DNA from: Salinimicrobium sediminilitoris
GTDB taxonomy: Bacteria; Bacteroidota; Bacteroidia; Flavobacteriales; Flavobacteriaceae
Direction: 5' to 3'
NCBI RefSeq assembly: GCF_020866905.1
Contig: NZ_JAIVCC010000005.1
Span: 794,088-858,087, forward strand
DNA length: 64,000 nucleotides
In this document: in pieces, positions 33,272 through 42,890 of the stretch
How the letters are laid out: the number at the start of each line of letters is the position of its first letter
Numbering within the stretch: the stretch's first letter is position 1
Made by a program: the position numbers and the translations under genes
Notes under the pieces: generated by a model
Databases searched by the model: none
What the model saw: only the letters and a program-made list of their open reading frames with translations
Told to the model about the DNA's origin: nothing

Positions 33272-35893
33272 GTGTCAGGAAAATCAGAGAAGAAGGTGAC
33301 CCCTTTAATGCAGCAGTATAACAGCATCAAGAAGAAATATCCCGATGCGATGTTGCTGTTTAGGGTAGGCGATTTTTATGAAACTTTCGGGGAAGATGCC
33401 GTAAAAGCTGCACGTATTTTAAATATTGTGCTTACCAATCGCAATAATGGCAGTGAACGTAGTGAATTGGCTGGTTTTCCACATCATTCTTTGAACACTT
33501 ATTTACCTAAACTGGTAAAGGCAGGTGAGCGGGTGGCAATTTGTGACCAGCTGGAAGATCCAAAACTCACGAAAAAGATCGTAAAACGCGGGGTGACCGA
33601 GCTAGTGACTCCCGGGGTATCTATGAATGATGAGGTGCTCCAAAGCAAGACGAACAATTTCTTATGCGCAGTTCACTTCGGAAAGAGATCATTGGGAATA
33701 TCTTTTCTGGATGTTTCGACGGGAGAATTTTTAACCGCCGAAGGCTCTGTGGAATATATTGATAAGCTCCTGCAAAATTTTAGTCCCAGCGAGGTGCTGG
33801 TTCCAAAGCAGAAGAAAAAGGATTTCTATAACAGTTTTGGGCAGGACCACCATGTTTTCTTCCTGGAAGACTGGGTCTTTAAACTGGATTATGCTTACGA
33901 GAACCTGAACACACATTTTAAAACGAAGTCCTTAAAAGGTTTTGGAGTAGAGCACCTGGAAGAGGGAATAATTGCGGCAGGTTCGGTTCTTTACTACCTG
34001 GGAGAAACACAACATCACCGCCTGCAGCATATTACCGGGATTACCCGTATTGCCGAGGAAGAGTATGTATGGATGGACAGGTTTACTATTCGTAACCTGG
34101 AGCTGTACACTTCAAACGCACAAAATGCCGTAACGCTTCTTGATGTCATTGATAGTACTATTTCCCCAATGGGAGGAAGGATGCTGAAGCGTTGGCTTGC
34201 TTTACCTCTTAAAAATGCAGAAAAAATAAAGAAGCGTCACAAGGTGGTCGCTTACCTTGTTGATCAACCCGAAATACTTCAGAAGACCAGAAATCATATT
34301 AAAAAAATCAGCGACCTGGAAAGGTTGATCTCCAAGGTGGCTACTGGCAAGGTTTGCCCACGGGAGGTGATCCAGCTAAAGAATTCCCTGGAAGCAGTGA
34401 TACCGGTCAAGGCACTTGCAACTTCTTCCGGCGAAGAGGCTCTAAAGGTGATGGGGGAGAACCTGCAAAGTTGCGATCTGCTTCGGAATAAAATAAAAGA
34501 AACCCTTTACGAAGATGCACCTGTAAATATTCAGAAGGGAAATACTGTTGCCGAAGGATTTTCATCTGAACTCGATGAACTGCGAAAAATAGCATTTTCG
34601 GGTAAGGATTATCTAGATAAGCTCCTGGAGCGGGAGAGTGCTGCCACGGGGATCACCTCCCTCAAAATTGGGAGTAATAATGTCTTTGGATATTATATAG
34701 AAGTACGTAATGCGCATAAAACTAAGGTGCCGGAGGACTGGGTGAGGAAACAAACCCTTGTGAATGCAGAAAGATATATCACCGAAGAACTTAAGGAATA
34801 CGAGGCAAAAATCCTTGGAGCCGAAGAAAAGATCCTGCAACTTGAACAGGAAATATTTGCCAGTCTTGTGACATGGATTGGAGATTACATTCAGCCGGTG
34901 CAGCAAAATGCTTTTATAATAGGGCAGCTCGATTGCTTATGTTCCTTTGCCCAACAAGCCAAAATAGAAAATTACTGCCAACCGGAAATTGACGATTCGT
35001 TTGAACTCGAAATAACTAATGGCCGTCATCCTGTAATTGAAAAGCAATTGCCACTTTCTGAAGCCTATGTTGCCAATGATCTTTACCTGGACAGGGAAAC
35101 CCAGCAAATTATCATGATCACCGGGCCCAACATGAGTGGTAAGTCTGCAATTCTTAGACAAACGGCACTCATTGTGCTTATGGCTCAGATGGGAAGTTTC
35201 GTACCTGCTGAAGCAGTTAGGATTGGGCTGGTAGACAAGATCTTTACAAGGGTAGGTGCAAGTGATAATATCTCCATGGGAGAATCCACTTTTATGGTGG
35301 AAATGAATGAAACTGCAAGCATCCTTAACAACCTTTCAGAAAGAAGCCTTGTGCTGCTGGATGAAATAGGACGGGGAACCAGCACCTACGATGGTATTTC
35401 TATTGCATGGGCCATCACAGAATACCTTCATGAGCACCCTGCCAAAGCAAAAACCCTCTTTGCAACCCATTACCATGAGTTAAACGATATGGGGGAGACG
35501 TTTGGGCGTATCAAGAACTATAATGTTTCGGTAAAGGAGCTTAAGGATAATGTGCTGTTCCTAAGAAAGCTGGTGCCCGGAGGCAGTGAGCACAGTTTCG
35601 GGATACATGTTGCGCGAATGGCAGGTATGCCTCAACAGGTTTTGAGAAGAGCAAATAAGATCCTGAAGAAGCTCGAAGATTCCCACGGGATGAAGGAAAA
35701 ATCGGGTGCCTTAAAGAAGTCGGCCGAAGACGATATGCAGCTCAGCTTTTTTAATCTCGATGATCCTATCCTGGAAGAACTTAAAGAAGAAATACTGCAT
35801 ACAGATATCAATACCCTTACTCCTGTGGAAGCTTTGATGAAGCTCAATGAGATCAAACGAATGCTTACCAGCAGGCAACAGGCAGGGGTATAG
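33272..35893 (+). CDS. mutS: DNA mismatch repair protein MutS
   Basis: MutS recognises mispaired bases and recruits MutL. The 873-residue protein has the mismatch-contacting motif [14 protein letters not shown] (Phe-x-Glu) near residue 30, connector and lever domains, and an ABC-type ATPase: Walker [11 protein letters not shown] (about 617), Walker [17 protein letters not shown], and FATHYHEL. The start is GTG at 33272: the next ATG would delete the first 12 residues including KKVTPLM, which begin most flavobacterial MutS proteins. Confidence 0.98.
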   Translation: MSGKSEKKVTPLMQQYNSIKKKYPDAMLLFRVGDFYETFGEDAVKAARILNIVLTNRNNGSERSELAGFPHHSLNTYLPKLVKAGERVAICDQLEDPKLTKKIVKRGVTELVTPGVSMNDEVLQSKTNNFLCAVHFGKRSLGISFLDVSTGEFLTAEGSVEYIDKLLQNFSPSEVLVPKQKKKDFYNSFGQDHHVFFLEDWVFKLDYAYENLNTHFKTKSLKGFGVEHLEEGIIAAGSVLYYLGETQHHRLQHITGITRIAEEEYVWMDRFTIRNLELYTSNAQNAVTLLDVIDSTISPMGGRMLKRWLALPLKNAEKIKKRHKVVAYLVDQPEILQKTRNHIKKISDLERLISKVATGKVCPREVIQLKNSLEAVIPVKALATSSGEEALKVMGENLQSCDLLRNKIKETLYEDAPVNIQKGNTVAEGFSSELDELRKIAFSGKDYLDKLLERESAATGITSLKIGSNNVFGYYIEVRNAHKTKVPEDWVRKQTLVNAERYITEELKEYEAKILGAEEKILQLEQEIFASLVTWIGDYIQPVQQNAFIIGQLDCLCSFAQQAKIENYCQPEIDDSFELEITNGRHPVIEKQLPLSEAYVANDLYLDRETQQIIMITGPNMSGKSAILRQTALIVLMAQMGSFVPAEAVRIGLVDKIFTRVGASDNISMGESTFMVEMNETASILNNLSERSLVLLDEIGRGTSTYDGISIAWAITEYLHEHPAKAKTLFATHYHELNDMGETFGRIKNYNVSVKELKDNVLFLRKLVPGGSEHSFGIHVARMAGMPQQVLRRANKILKKLEDSHGMKEKSGALKKSAEDDMQLSFFNLDDPILEELKEEILHTDINTLTPVEALMKLNEIKRMLTSRQQAGV

Positions 35894-35941
35894 GGGATTA
35901 CCGGCAGACTAATAAAAGACGGGGTTTTTTGAAAAAAAATC

Positions 35942-35971
35942 TTTGCCAGTTTCAGAAATGTATTAAATTTG
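35942..35971 (+). promoter_or_regulatory. Consensus promoter of the tRNA operon
   Basis: TTTG (35942-35945), 18 bases, TAAATTTG (35964-35971): a perfect TTTG / TAnnTTTG pair. The predicted start near 35978 would transcribe the tRNA relic, tRNA-Gly and tRNA-Leu together. Confidence 0.7.
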
Positions 35972-36012
35972 CACCGCAATACTCCTCACAAAAGGAGAAG
36001 TTCTTTAAAAAC

Positions 36013-36072
36013 GCGAAAATAGCTCTCCCGATAGCTATCGGGAGGTAGAGCGCCACCAAGGCTCTCTATTTT
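36013..36072 (+). pseudogene. tRNA-Gly relic with a palindrome inserted in the D-loop
   Basis: GCGAAAATAGCTC (36013-36025) and GGTAGAGCGCCACC (36044-36057) match the 5' acceptor/D-stem and the D-stem/anticodon-stem of the intact tRNA-Gly 76 bases downstream; even the leader TTCTTTAAAA is duplicated. Between them the D-loop AGTT is replaced by TCCCGATAGCTATCGGGA, part of the perfect 20-base palindrome at 36025-36044. The anticodon TTGCC is deleted and the T-arm is missing. It cannot be charged as a tRNA. Confidence 0.8.
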
Positions 36073-36088
36073 TAATGTTCTTTAAAAT

Positions 36089-36161
36089 GCGAAAATAGCT
36101 CAGTTGGTAGAGCGCCACCTTGCCAAGGTGGAGGTCGCGGGTTCGAATCCCGTTTTTCGCT
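36089..36161 (+). tRNA. tRNA-Gly (GCC anticodon)
   Basis: A 73-base cloverleaf: acceptor GCGAAAA/TTTTCGC, D-arm GCTC AGTTGGTA GAGC, anticodon stem CCACC/GGTGG with loop TTGCCAA (anticodon GCC, reads GGC and GGU), T-arm GCGGG TTCGAAT CCCGT (one wobble). CCA is not encoded. Confidence 0.96.
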
Positions 36162-36173
36162 CTTAAATGGAGA

Positions 36174-36200
36174 AGCCCGGGCAGACCGGGTTTGTTTTTT
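36174..36200 (+). terminator. Hairpin between tRNA-Gly and tRNA-Leu
   Basis: AGCCCGG (36174-36180), five-base loop, CCGGGTT (36186-36192), then TGTTTTTT. It could terminate or reduce read-through into tRNA-Leu. Confidence 0.65.
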
Positions 36201-36242
36201 AAACTTAATATTAAAAAGCCACTCTTCATTTTAAAGTTCCAC

Positions 36243-36328
36243 GCTCGGATGGTGGAATTGGTAGACACGTTGGACTTAAAATCCAATGGGAAGAAATTCC
36301 CGTGCGGGTTCAAGTCCCGCTCCGAGTA
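36243..36328 (+). tRNA. tRNA-Leu (TAA anticodon)
   Basis: An 86-base class II tRNA with long variable arm. Acceptor GCTCGGA/TCCGAGT (first pair G-T), D-arm starting TGGTGGAATTGGTAGACAC, anticodon stem TTGGA/TCCAA with loop CTTAAAA (anticodon TAA), variable arm TGGGAAGAAATTCCCGT, T-arm GCGGG TTCAAGT CCCGC. CCA is not encoded. Confidence 0.95.
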
Positions 36329-36331
36329 CAG

Positions 36332-36369
36332 AAACCCTTGTTAATCTCCTGATTTTCAAGGGTTTTTTT
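36332..36369 (+). terminator. Terminator of the tRNA operon
   Basis: AAACCCTTG (36332-36340) and CAAGGGTTT (36357-36365), continuing into a T run, 4 bases after tRNA-Leu. Confidence 0.85.
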
Positions 36370-36621
36370 GTTTAAGGATGGCTGAATTTCCCCCGTATTT
36401 TTCTTTAATCTTCGAATTTCATTTGATTTTTCATTATCAAGGCTAATTTTATCCACTTTTGAATTCAGTTATTTTCAAAGTTTGATATAAAGCTCTTGTG
36501 TCTCAAACTGACTTTGAAGTAATTTCTCTCTCTTGAACCCCCACCTCAGTTAGTAAAGAGTCATATTCTCCTTTTCACGCCCCTTCACAGGTTTTTATAA
36601 AGAATCATTACCTTTATCAAG

Positions 36622-37689
36622 ATGTCCCCATTCCCAATGAAGAAAAGATACTGGATTCCTGCTGTTGTTCTCCTCATCCTTATAATCACCTATTTTTTAG
36701 GTCCTAAACCGCCTAATCCAGACTACGGGAAAGAACTGCCAGATGTTCCTAATGATCTGGAACAGCTGGGAGCCTATATCCAAAAAAGGGAAAAACAGCT
36801 TCCTCTCAGGGAGGATAATCAGGCGCGGATACTTTGGCAGCAAAACGAGCCGCAGGTCACAGAATATAGTGTGGTTTACCTGCATGGATTTGGTGGAAGT
36901 TACCGGGATGGATATCCTGTTAATGTTAAGATAGCCGACACTCTAGGAGCCAATCTCTACCTTGCCCGCTGGGCAGGACACGGCATGGTTGCCGGCGAAG
37001 CTCTGGAGGAATTTTCTCCGGGAGCTGCCTGGGAATCGGCTAAGGAAGCCCTGGTAGTAGGTGAAAAAATTGATAAAAAGGTGATCATTATGAGCACCTC
37101 CACGGGTGGTACGCTCGCCTTTAAGTTAGCTGCTACTTATCCCGATAAAGTGCATGCGCTTATTAACTTATCGCCATACATAGAAGATGAGACAGATGGA
37201 GCTTTTCTATTGAACTCACCTTGGGGCTATGAACTAGCGAGCCTTGTTTCTTTTGGAGACCATATGAAGGTGGAACATGAAAAAGAAATTGCCGCGCAAT
37301 ACTTCGATACTATCTATCCTTCCCGGGCCCTGGTGGACCTGCAGGTTTTACTGGGGACGCTTATTTCTGAAGACACTTTCCGGAAGGTGACTTCTCCCGT
37401 CCTCACCCTTTATTATTACGAGAATTTTCTTGAAGAGGATGATCATGTTGAGGTAGAAGTTTATCCTGAAGTCCATGCATTACTGGCTACCCCCGATTCT
37501 CTAAAGAAGCTGGTGAGACTGGTGGAGCCGAAAAATCATTTTTTAGGAAGTGAAATAAAATCTGAAAATACTCATGTGGTTACAAAGGAAATCGTAGAGT
37601 TCTTAAGGGAAACCCTGAAACTGGAAATTAATTCTGATTCCGCAGAAATAAGAGATTTGGAGGTAGATGAACAGGCGAATGATAATTGA
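36622..37689 (+). CDS. Alpha/beta hydrolase, membrane-anchored
   Basis: A 355-residue serine hydrolase with an N-terminal membrane helix (about 9-26). The oxyanion region is VVYLHGFGGSYRDG (about 85-98), the nucleophile elbow is STSTGG (S-x-S-x-G-G, about 158-163), and a possible acid and His lie later (DDHVEVEV, KNHFLG). The insert between the nucleophile and His carries a lid. It resembles carboxylesterases and monoglyceride lipases. An ATG at 36637 (MKKRYWIPAV) is an equally plausible start. The gene is alone, downstream of a 250-base AT-rich gap with no other recognisable content. Confidence 0.88.
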   Translation: MSPFPMKKRYWIPAVVLLILIITYFLGPKPPNPDYGKELPDVPNDLEQLGAYIQKREKQLPLREDNQARILWQQNEPQVTEYSVVYLHGFGGSYRDGYPVNVKIADTLGANLYLARWAGHGMVAGEALEEFSPGAAWESAKEALVVGEKIDKKVIIMSTSTGGTLAFKLAATYPDKVHALINLSPYIEDETDGAFLLNSPWGYELASLVSFGDHMKVEHEKEIAAQYFDTIYPSRALVDLQVLLGTLISEDTFRKVTSPVLTLYYYENFLEEDDHVEVEVYPEVHALLATPDSLKKLVRLVEPKNHFLGSEIKSENTHVVTKEIVEFLRETLKLEINSDSAEIRDLEVDEQANDN

Positions 37690-37755
37690 TCATTCAATTA
37701 GAAGGTGTTCATTTCCCGGAAGCATTTTTCCTTTAAATTATCTCTGGTCTAAATT

Positions 37756-38784
37756 TTAATACCTTTTTTTGTTAGCGTAGTTCACCAGGGAGAGCATTAC
37801 AGGGACTTCCACCAGAACGCCGACCACACAAACCAATGCTGCCGGACTTTCCAGCCCAAAGAGCCCTATGGCTACGGCAACAGATAATTCGAAGAAATTA
37901 CTCGCGCCAATCATGGCGGCCGGGGCGCATACCGGATGGCTGAGGTTGAGTTTTCGACCCGCAAACCAGGTGGCAAAAAAGATAAAGTAGGTCTGAATGA
38001 TCAATGGCACCGCGATCAAAACGATAATAAGTGGATTATTGAGGATATTCTCCCCCTGAAATGCGAAAAGCAGAACCAGGGTCAGTAAAAGTGCGATGAC
38101 ACTCAGCGGCTTGAACTTGGGTAGAAAGTCAGTCTGGAACCAATCAGCCCCGTGTTTTTTGATAAGCATACTACTTGTAAGGATACCTGCCAGTAACGGT
38201 ACAACCACGTAGATAAGTATGCTCAAAATAAGGGTTTCATAAGGAACTACAACATCGGTTATTCCAAGCAGGAGTCCTACAATTGGCACATAAGCAAAGA
38301 GGATAATAAGATCATTTACCGAAACCTGCATGAGGGTGTAATTGGAATCGCCGTCGGTAAGATAGGACCAAACAAAGACCATTGCCGTGCATGGCGCGGC
38401 TCCAAGAATAATAGCTCCGGCGATATATTCTCCGGCAAGCGAGGGATCAATAAAGGCAGCAAAAATCTTGGTAAAGAAGATCCAGGCAAAAAATGCCATT
38501 GTGAAGGGTTTGACCAGCCAGTTCATTACCAATGTCAGCACAATACCTTTAGGCCTTTTTCCTATCTTTTTAATGCTGGTAAAGTCTATTTGTAACATCA
38601 TTGGATAGATCATCAACCAGATTAGAATGGCAATTGGAATATTTACCTGGTAGATCTCCCAGGTGCTCATGACCTCCATTGCATCTCCTGCGAGATAGCC
38701 AATAAATATACCTCCGGCTATACAAAGGGCTACCCATAGACTTAGATACTTTTCAAAAAAAGCGATCTCCTTTTTCTCAGACAT
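37756..38784 (-). CDS. acr3: Arsenite efflux transporter, ACR3 family
   Basis: Ten-helix arsenite antiporter of the inner membrane, about 342 residues from MSEKKEIAFFEKYLSLWVALCIAGGIFIGYLAG. The family's catalytic region is present: AIILGAAPCTAMVFVWSYL contains the cysteine conserved in ACR3 proteins, and the later helix with PVCAPAAMIGASNFFELSVAVAIGLFG is typical. I start it at 38784 because a start at 38862 would overlap the upstream gene by 35 bases and add 26 atypical residues. It is the third gene of an arsR-phosphoesterase-acr3 operon. Confidence 0.95.
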   Translation of the reverse strand: MSEKKEIAFFEKYLSLWVALCIAGGIFIGYLAGDAMEVMSTWEIYQVNIPIAILIWLMIYPMMLQIDFTSIKKIGKRPKGIVLTLVMNWLVKPFTMAFFAWIFFTKIFAAFIDPSLAGEYIAGAIILGAAPCTAMVFVWSYLTDGDSNYTLMQVSVNDLIILFAYVPIVGLLLGITDVVVPYETLILSILIYVVVPLLAGILTSSMLIKKHGADWFQTDFLPKFKPLSVIALLLTLVLLFAFQGENILNNPLIIVLIAVPLIIQTYFIFFATWFAGRKLNLSHPVCAPAAMIGASNFFELSVAVAIGLFGLESPAALVCVVGVLVEVPVMLSLVNYANKKRY

Positions 38785-38827
38785 GACTTTTAAAATTTTG
38801 GTGGTGGTTAGTAATTCAGAATTGTTC

Positions 38828-39601
38828 TTAATATCCTCTTCTAAGATTTTCTGCGTAAGCATTGGGAAGCCGACTATCCTCTACCGCTTTTGCAGCTTTT
38901 TCAACATCGTAACTAAACCTTATGAAGTCTGCTTTTATGCTATCTGCCTTTTTAATGGAGCTATTCTCATCTATTTCCAGAATTATATAACCGCCGCGGT
39001 TATCCCGGTCTTTAGGTTTTCCAACCGAGCCCAGATTAATCGCATGCCTGTAATGCGGATTTTCTTCTTCCCCGGAATTCAGGATCCTATGATAAGGTTT
39101 GTGCGTATGGCCAAAGCACATAATATCTGCCCCGGCCTTTTCCAATATCCTCAAAAGGCTTTTTTCTTCCCGTTCTTCAAAAAGATATTCGTTGATCTTG
39201 CGCGGACTGCCATGAACCATTAACAGGTTTAAGTTTTCCCCGTTCATTTTAAATTCCACGCTCATATGCGCCGGAAGGCTCCGAAGGTAAGCCCTGTTTT
39301 TTTCTGAAATGAGTTCATTGGTAAGGGAAATGGAGACTGCTCCATTGGCTTTTTCTTCATCGGTGCTATAGGCGCAGCCACAGTCATCGCTGTTTCTCCC
39401 AATGCCATAATCATAGTTCCCGGCGATTACAGAAATGTTTCTTTTTCTCAATTCTTCAATAACCTCATTTGGCCAGATGTTATAGCCCACAAGGTCTCCC
39501 AGGCAATAGATGAAGTCTATATCACGGTTTTCGACATCTTTAAAAAATGCTTCGAGAGCCGGAAGGTTCGCATGTATATCGCTAAATAACGCAATTTTCA
39601 T
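38828..39601 (-). CDS. Metallophosphoesterase in the arsenic operon
   Basis: A 257-residue calcineurin-like phosphoesterase: SDIHAN (D-x-H), GDLVGYN, GNYDYG (the usual GNHD, with Tyr for His), MVHGSPR, and CFGHTHKPYHR. The insert SDDCGCAYSTDEEKANG carries two cysteines close together. It lies 17 bases after arsR and 43 before acr3, so it is probably co-induced by arsenite. The substrate is unknown; a role in phosphate or arsenate ester metabolism is only suggested by context. Confidence 0.92.
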   Translation of the reverse strand: MKIALFSDIHANLPALEAFFKDVENRDIDFIYCLGDLVGYNIWPNEVIEELRKRNISVIAGNYDYGIGRNSDDCGCAYSTDEEKANGAVSISLTNELISEKNRAYLRSLPAHMSVEFKMNGENLNLLMVHGSPRKINEYLFEEREEKSLLRILEKAGADIMCFGHTHKPYHRILNSGEEENPHYRHAINLGSVGKPKDRDNRGGYIILEIDENSSIKKADSIKADFIRFSYDVEKAAKAVEDSRLPNAYAENLRRGY

Positions 39602-39618
39602 TTTGGATCTATTTTAGG

Positions 39619-39954
39619 TTAACAGCAATCGTTTGAAGAAGGGCTATTATATTCATTAAAGATATTATTGAATTTTTCCTTTATTTCTGCCCAACGGGAT
39701 GGGTTGATACAGTAATTCACCTTTGTACCTTCAATGGTCCCCTGTATGATACCAATATCTTTTAGTTCTCGAAGATGTTGACTAATAGTAGCCTGAGCCA
39801 GTCCCAATTCATTAACTAAATCTCCATTGATACAGCTGTTAGATTTCAGCAGGAATTCCAGTATGGCAATGCGGGCAGGGTGCGCAAAGGCTTTTGCTGC
39901 AAGAGCTATTTCGTTTTGAGATTTAGTAAAAAGATCATTTTTTGTTACTCCCAT
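39619..39954 (-). CDS. arsR: ArsR/SmtB family repressor
   Basis: A 111-residue winged-helix repressor, with the DNA-recognition part ELGLAQATISQHLRELKDIGIIQG (about 49-72). It lacks the classical ELCVCD metal box; instead there is Cys41 and a terminal Cys-Cys pair (110-111), which could bind As(III). A start at 39954 (MGVTKNDLFTKSQNEIA) fits the family better than the ATG ten codons upstream. A palindromic operator-like site precedes it, and the phosphoesterase and acr3 genes follow. Confidence 0.93.
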   Translation of the reverse strand: MGVTKNDLFTKSQNEIALAAKAFAHPARIAILEFLLKSNSCINGDLVNELGLAQATISQHLRELKDIGIIQGTIEGTKVNYCINPSRWAEIKEKFNNIFNEYNSPSSNDCC

Positions 39955-40020
39955 TTTACTCTGAATTTTAATGTTGCAAACCATTCCTCACTGGATATTG
40001 GAACCCGGTCGAGGAAGAGT

Positions 40021-40048
40021 AAATATATCGCAATATTACGATATATTT
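40021..40048. promoter_or_regulatory. Probable ArsR operator
   Basis: Ten-base arms AAATATATCG (40021-40030) and CGATATATTT (40039-40048) around CAATATTA, so the whole 28-base site is palindromic but for one central pair. It is 67 bases upstream of the arsR start, in the 296-base gap shared with the divergent histidine kinase gene. Confidence 0.6.
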
Positions 40049-40250
40049 TGTAGATTTTTTAAAGGATAGTTTCTTTTGGTTTTACCCACTCGTTATAAGG
40101 AGAGATAAAAAGAATCCTGGAGGGCTCTTTCAGGTCGAGGTGTTAACCTTTTGTCAAAATTATCTTTTCCTCGAATTTTGAGATATCTTTTATAGAATAG
40201 CAATTGGAAAAGGTTATTTTAGCTTTTTTCCTAAACGAAGTACTACTTTA

Positions 40251-42890
40251 ATGAAGAGCAGCCAGGCACCCTTTATGGAAGATCCTGAACAGATAAAATT
40301 TGCCGAAAGTTTAATAATTTCTTTGCGCGAACCGGTTGTGGTTATAAGCGAGGAAGGGAAGATTCTTGCTGCAAACGATGCTATTTCCAGGATCTTTGAA
40401 ACTCCCCCCGATAATTTTACGGGAGAATACCTGGTTCCCCTGCTGGAGGACAGGGAAGAATCTTCGCGTTTAAATGACCTTATACATACTCTCATAAAGT
40501 CAAAAGCAGCTGTAAAAGATTTTCCGGTAATTTTATCATCTGCAGGACTTAAAAAGCACCGTTTCAGGATCAATGCTAATTATTTTCCCGCTAATGGTTC
40601 GGGTTCACCCGGTTTCCTGCTTTGCTTTCAGGATGTGAATATACCTGAGGGGGACAAAATTGACTACCGTAAATTACTTAGTGAGGTCCTATCTGAAGTT
40701 CCTGCCCTAATATGCACTCTGCGAGGTCCCGATCACAAATTTGAACTTGCAAATGATAAGTATCTTGCCCTTGTAGAATACCGTGAAATAATAGGTAAAC
40801 CTGTTAAAGAAATACTGCCCGAGGTAGAAAATCAGGGCTTTATTAAAATGCTGGATAAGGTCTATGATACGGGAGAAGCTTTCATAGGAAAAGAAATAAA
40901 ACTTGATTTAAAGAATAAAAGAGGAAGGAAAAGTTTAGTTCTTGATTTTGTGTATCAGCCTATAAAGGATGCTTCAGGAAAAGTTGAGGGAATTTTTGTT
41001 CATGCCATAGATGTCACCGAAAAGGTTCTAAACAGGCAAAGCCTGGAGAACAGTGAGAAAGAATTGAGAAATCTTATTGATACGGTGCCGGTAATTATTT
41101 GGATTTCGAATGCGCAGGGAGAAGGCTATTATCTTAACAAGAATTGGTATTTATATACAGGACAGAGCAGAAATGAATCCTCAGGTTTTGGTTGGTTGAG
41201 CGCGGTACATCCCGAAGACAGGGATATGGTAGCGACACATTTCAAATTGGCCCATGAAGAGGAAAAGGAATACTACAGGAAATTTCGTCTCTATAATAAA
41301 AATGGATACTACAGGTGGGTGATCGACCGGGGTCGCCCTAAATGGAATTCAAAGGGAGAATTTGAAGGTTTAATAGGCACAGTCACAGATGTTCATGATG
41401 ACCACCTTAAGGAGCAGGTGATCAAAGAAAATGAGCATCGCATTCGTTCCATAGTAGAACAGGCAACTGTGGCTACAGCAGTCTATATGGGCGAGGAAAT
41501 GAAGATTGAGCTGGCTAATGATGCTATGCTGAACCTCTGGGGAAAAGGCAGGTCTGTAATTGGAACCACTTTGCGCCAGGCATTACCAGAGCTTGAGGGG
41601 CAGCCTTTTCATGACCTCCTGCTTAAAGTATTCACGACAGGGGAAATCTACTGGGGAAAAGAGGACCGGGTAGATTTAATGAAGAATGGCCAGATGGTAA
41701 CAGGTTACTATAATTTTACTTACAAGCCGCTTCGCAATGAAGAAGGTGAGATCATTGGTATTCTCAATATGGCCCTGGACGTTACCGAAATGGTCGAATC
41801 AAAAAACCTTTTAAAAGAAAGGGAACGTCATTTTCGACTCATGGCAGATCTTATGCCTGAAAAGGTTATTAATACAGATGCCGGCGGGGAAGCAATCTAC
41901 TTCAACAAAAATTGGCTGGACTATACTGGCATGAGTTTTTCTGAGCTCAAGAAACGCAATTGGGAGAGCTTTATTCACCCGCAGGAGGAGAAAGAATTCA
42001 ATGAGAAGTGGCAGTATTCCCTTGAGACCGGAAGCGATTTTGAAATGGAATTGAGACTTCAGGATAGAAACGGTGAATTTTTGTGGCATCTAAGCAGGGC
42101 CGAAGCGGTAAGAGGAGAGGATGGGGAAGTAGCAATGTGGATTGGGACTAATACCCAAATTCAAAAGCTTAAAGAAGAAGAAAAAAGGAAGGAAGATTTT
42201 CTTAAAATGGTAAGCCACGAATTAAAAACACCTGTGACTTCCATCAAAGGTTATGTTCAGCTTCTACTGAATTTTTTCGAAAAAAATAAGGTAGAAATAC
42301 CCGGAGGTTTTCCAATTAGACCTTCACTCGAGCGAATTGACAATCAGGTAGTACGTCTCACCAGGCTCATTGCCGAGATTCTGGATCTTTCGAGGCTGGA
42401 GGAGGATAAACTGGATTTGAAAAAGGAAGTCTTTGATCTTAACGAACTTGTAGAAGAAACCGTTCAGGATATAAAGCTTACGAACACTCAGCATCAAATG
42501 GATATCTTTCATACCTATAATGCGAAAGTTTGTGCAGACAAAGACAGAATTGGACAGGTGCTAATCAATTTTATTACTAATGCTATAAAATATTCACCCG
42601 AGAGTCAGTACATTGAAATCCACATTCTAAAAGTGGATGACAAAAAGGTAGGTGTTAGCGTTAGAGACAAGGGAATTGGGATTGATGAAAAATACCATAA
42701 GAATATTTTTAAAAGATTTTACAGGATAGGAGTGGAGAGTGATGATACTTATTCTGGGTTTGGGATAGGATTGTATCTTGCTAATGAGATCATTGAGCGC
42801 CATAATGGCTATATAGAAGTAAAAAGTAAAAAAGGGGAAGGTTCAGACTTTAGTTTTGTGCTTCTGGAAAACAAAAAAGAAAATGAATAA
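40251..42890 (+). CDS. Multi-PAS sensor histidine kinase
   Basis: An 879-residue kinase without membrane helices, so probably cytoplasmic. About five PAS/PAC modules span residues 20 to 640: several start with NDA or LAND-like turns (ELANDKYL, ELANDAMLNLWG) and PAC ends such as GLIGTVTDVHD, ILNMALDVTE and WIGTNTQIQ are visible. HisKA follows with the phospho-acceptor His656 in KMVSHELKTPVTSIKGY, then HATPase_c with the N box LINFITNAIKYSP, G1 DKGIGID, and G2 GFGIGLYLANEI. Signals are unknown. The downstream response regulator overlaps its end by 8 bases. Confidence 0.94.
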   Translation: MKSSQAPFMEDPEQIKFAESLIISLREPVVVISEEGKILAANDAISRIFETPPDNFTGEYLVPLLEDREESSRLNDLIHTLIKSKAAVKDFPVILSSAGLKKHRFRINANYFPANGSGSPGFLLCFQDVNIPEGDKIDYRKLLSEVLSEVPALICTLRGPDHKFELANDKYLALVEYREIIGKPVKEILPEVENQGFIKMLDKVYDTGEAFIGKEIKLDLKNKRGRKSLVLDFVYQPIKDASGKVEGIFVHAIDVTEKVLNRQSLENSEKELRNLIDTVPVIIWISNAQGEGYYLNKNWYLYTGQSRNESSGFGWLSAVHPEDRDMVATHFKLAHEEEKEYYRKFRLYNKNGYYRWVIDRGRPKWNSKGEFEGLIGTVTDVHDDHLKEQVIKENEHRIRSIVEQATVATAVYMGEEMKIELANDAMLNLWGKGRSVIGTTLRQALPELEGQPFHDLLLKVFTTGEIYWGKEDRVDLMKNGQMVTGYYNFTYKPLRNEEGEIIGILNMALDVTEMVESKNLLKERERHFRLMADLMPEKVINTDAGGEAIYFNKNWLDYTGMSFSELKKRNWESFIHPQEEKEFNEKWQYSLETGSDFEMELRLQDRNGEFLWHLSRAEAVRGEDGEVAMWIGTNTQIQKLKEEEKRKEDFLKMVSHELKTPVTSIKGYVQLLLNFFEKNKVEIPGGFPIRPSLERIDNQVVRLTRLIAEILDLSRLEEDKLDLKKEVFDLNELVEETVQDIKLTNTQHQMDIFHTYNAKVCADKDRIGQVLINFITNAIKYSPESQYIEIHILKVDDKKVGVSVRDKGIGIDEKYHKNIFKRFYRIGVESDDTYSGFGIGLYLANEIIERHNGYIEVKSKKGEGSDFSFVLLENKKENE

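Noticed and set aside
36013-36072. Second functional tRNA-Gly
   Set aside because: The anticodon and the T-arm are missing.
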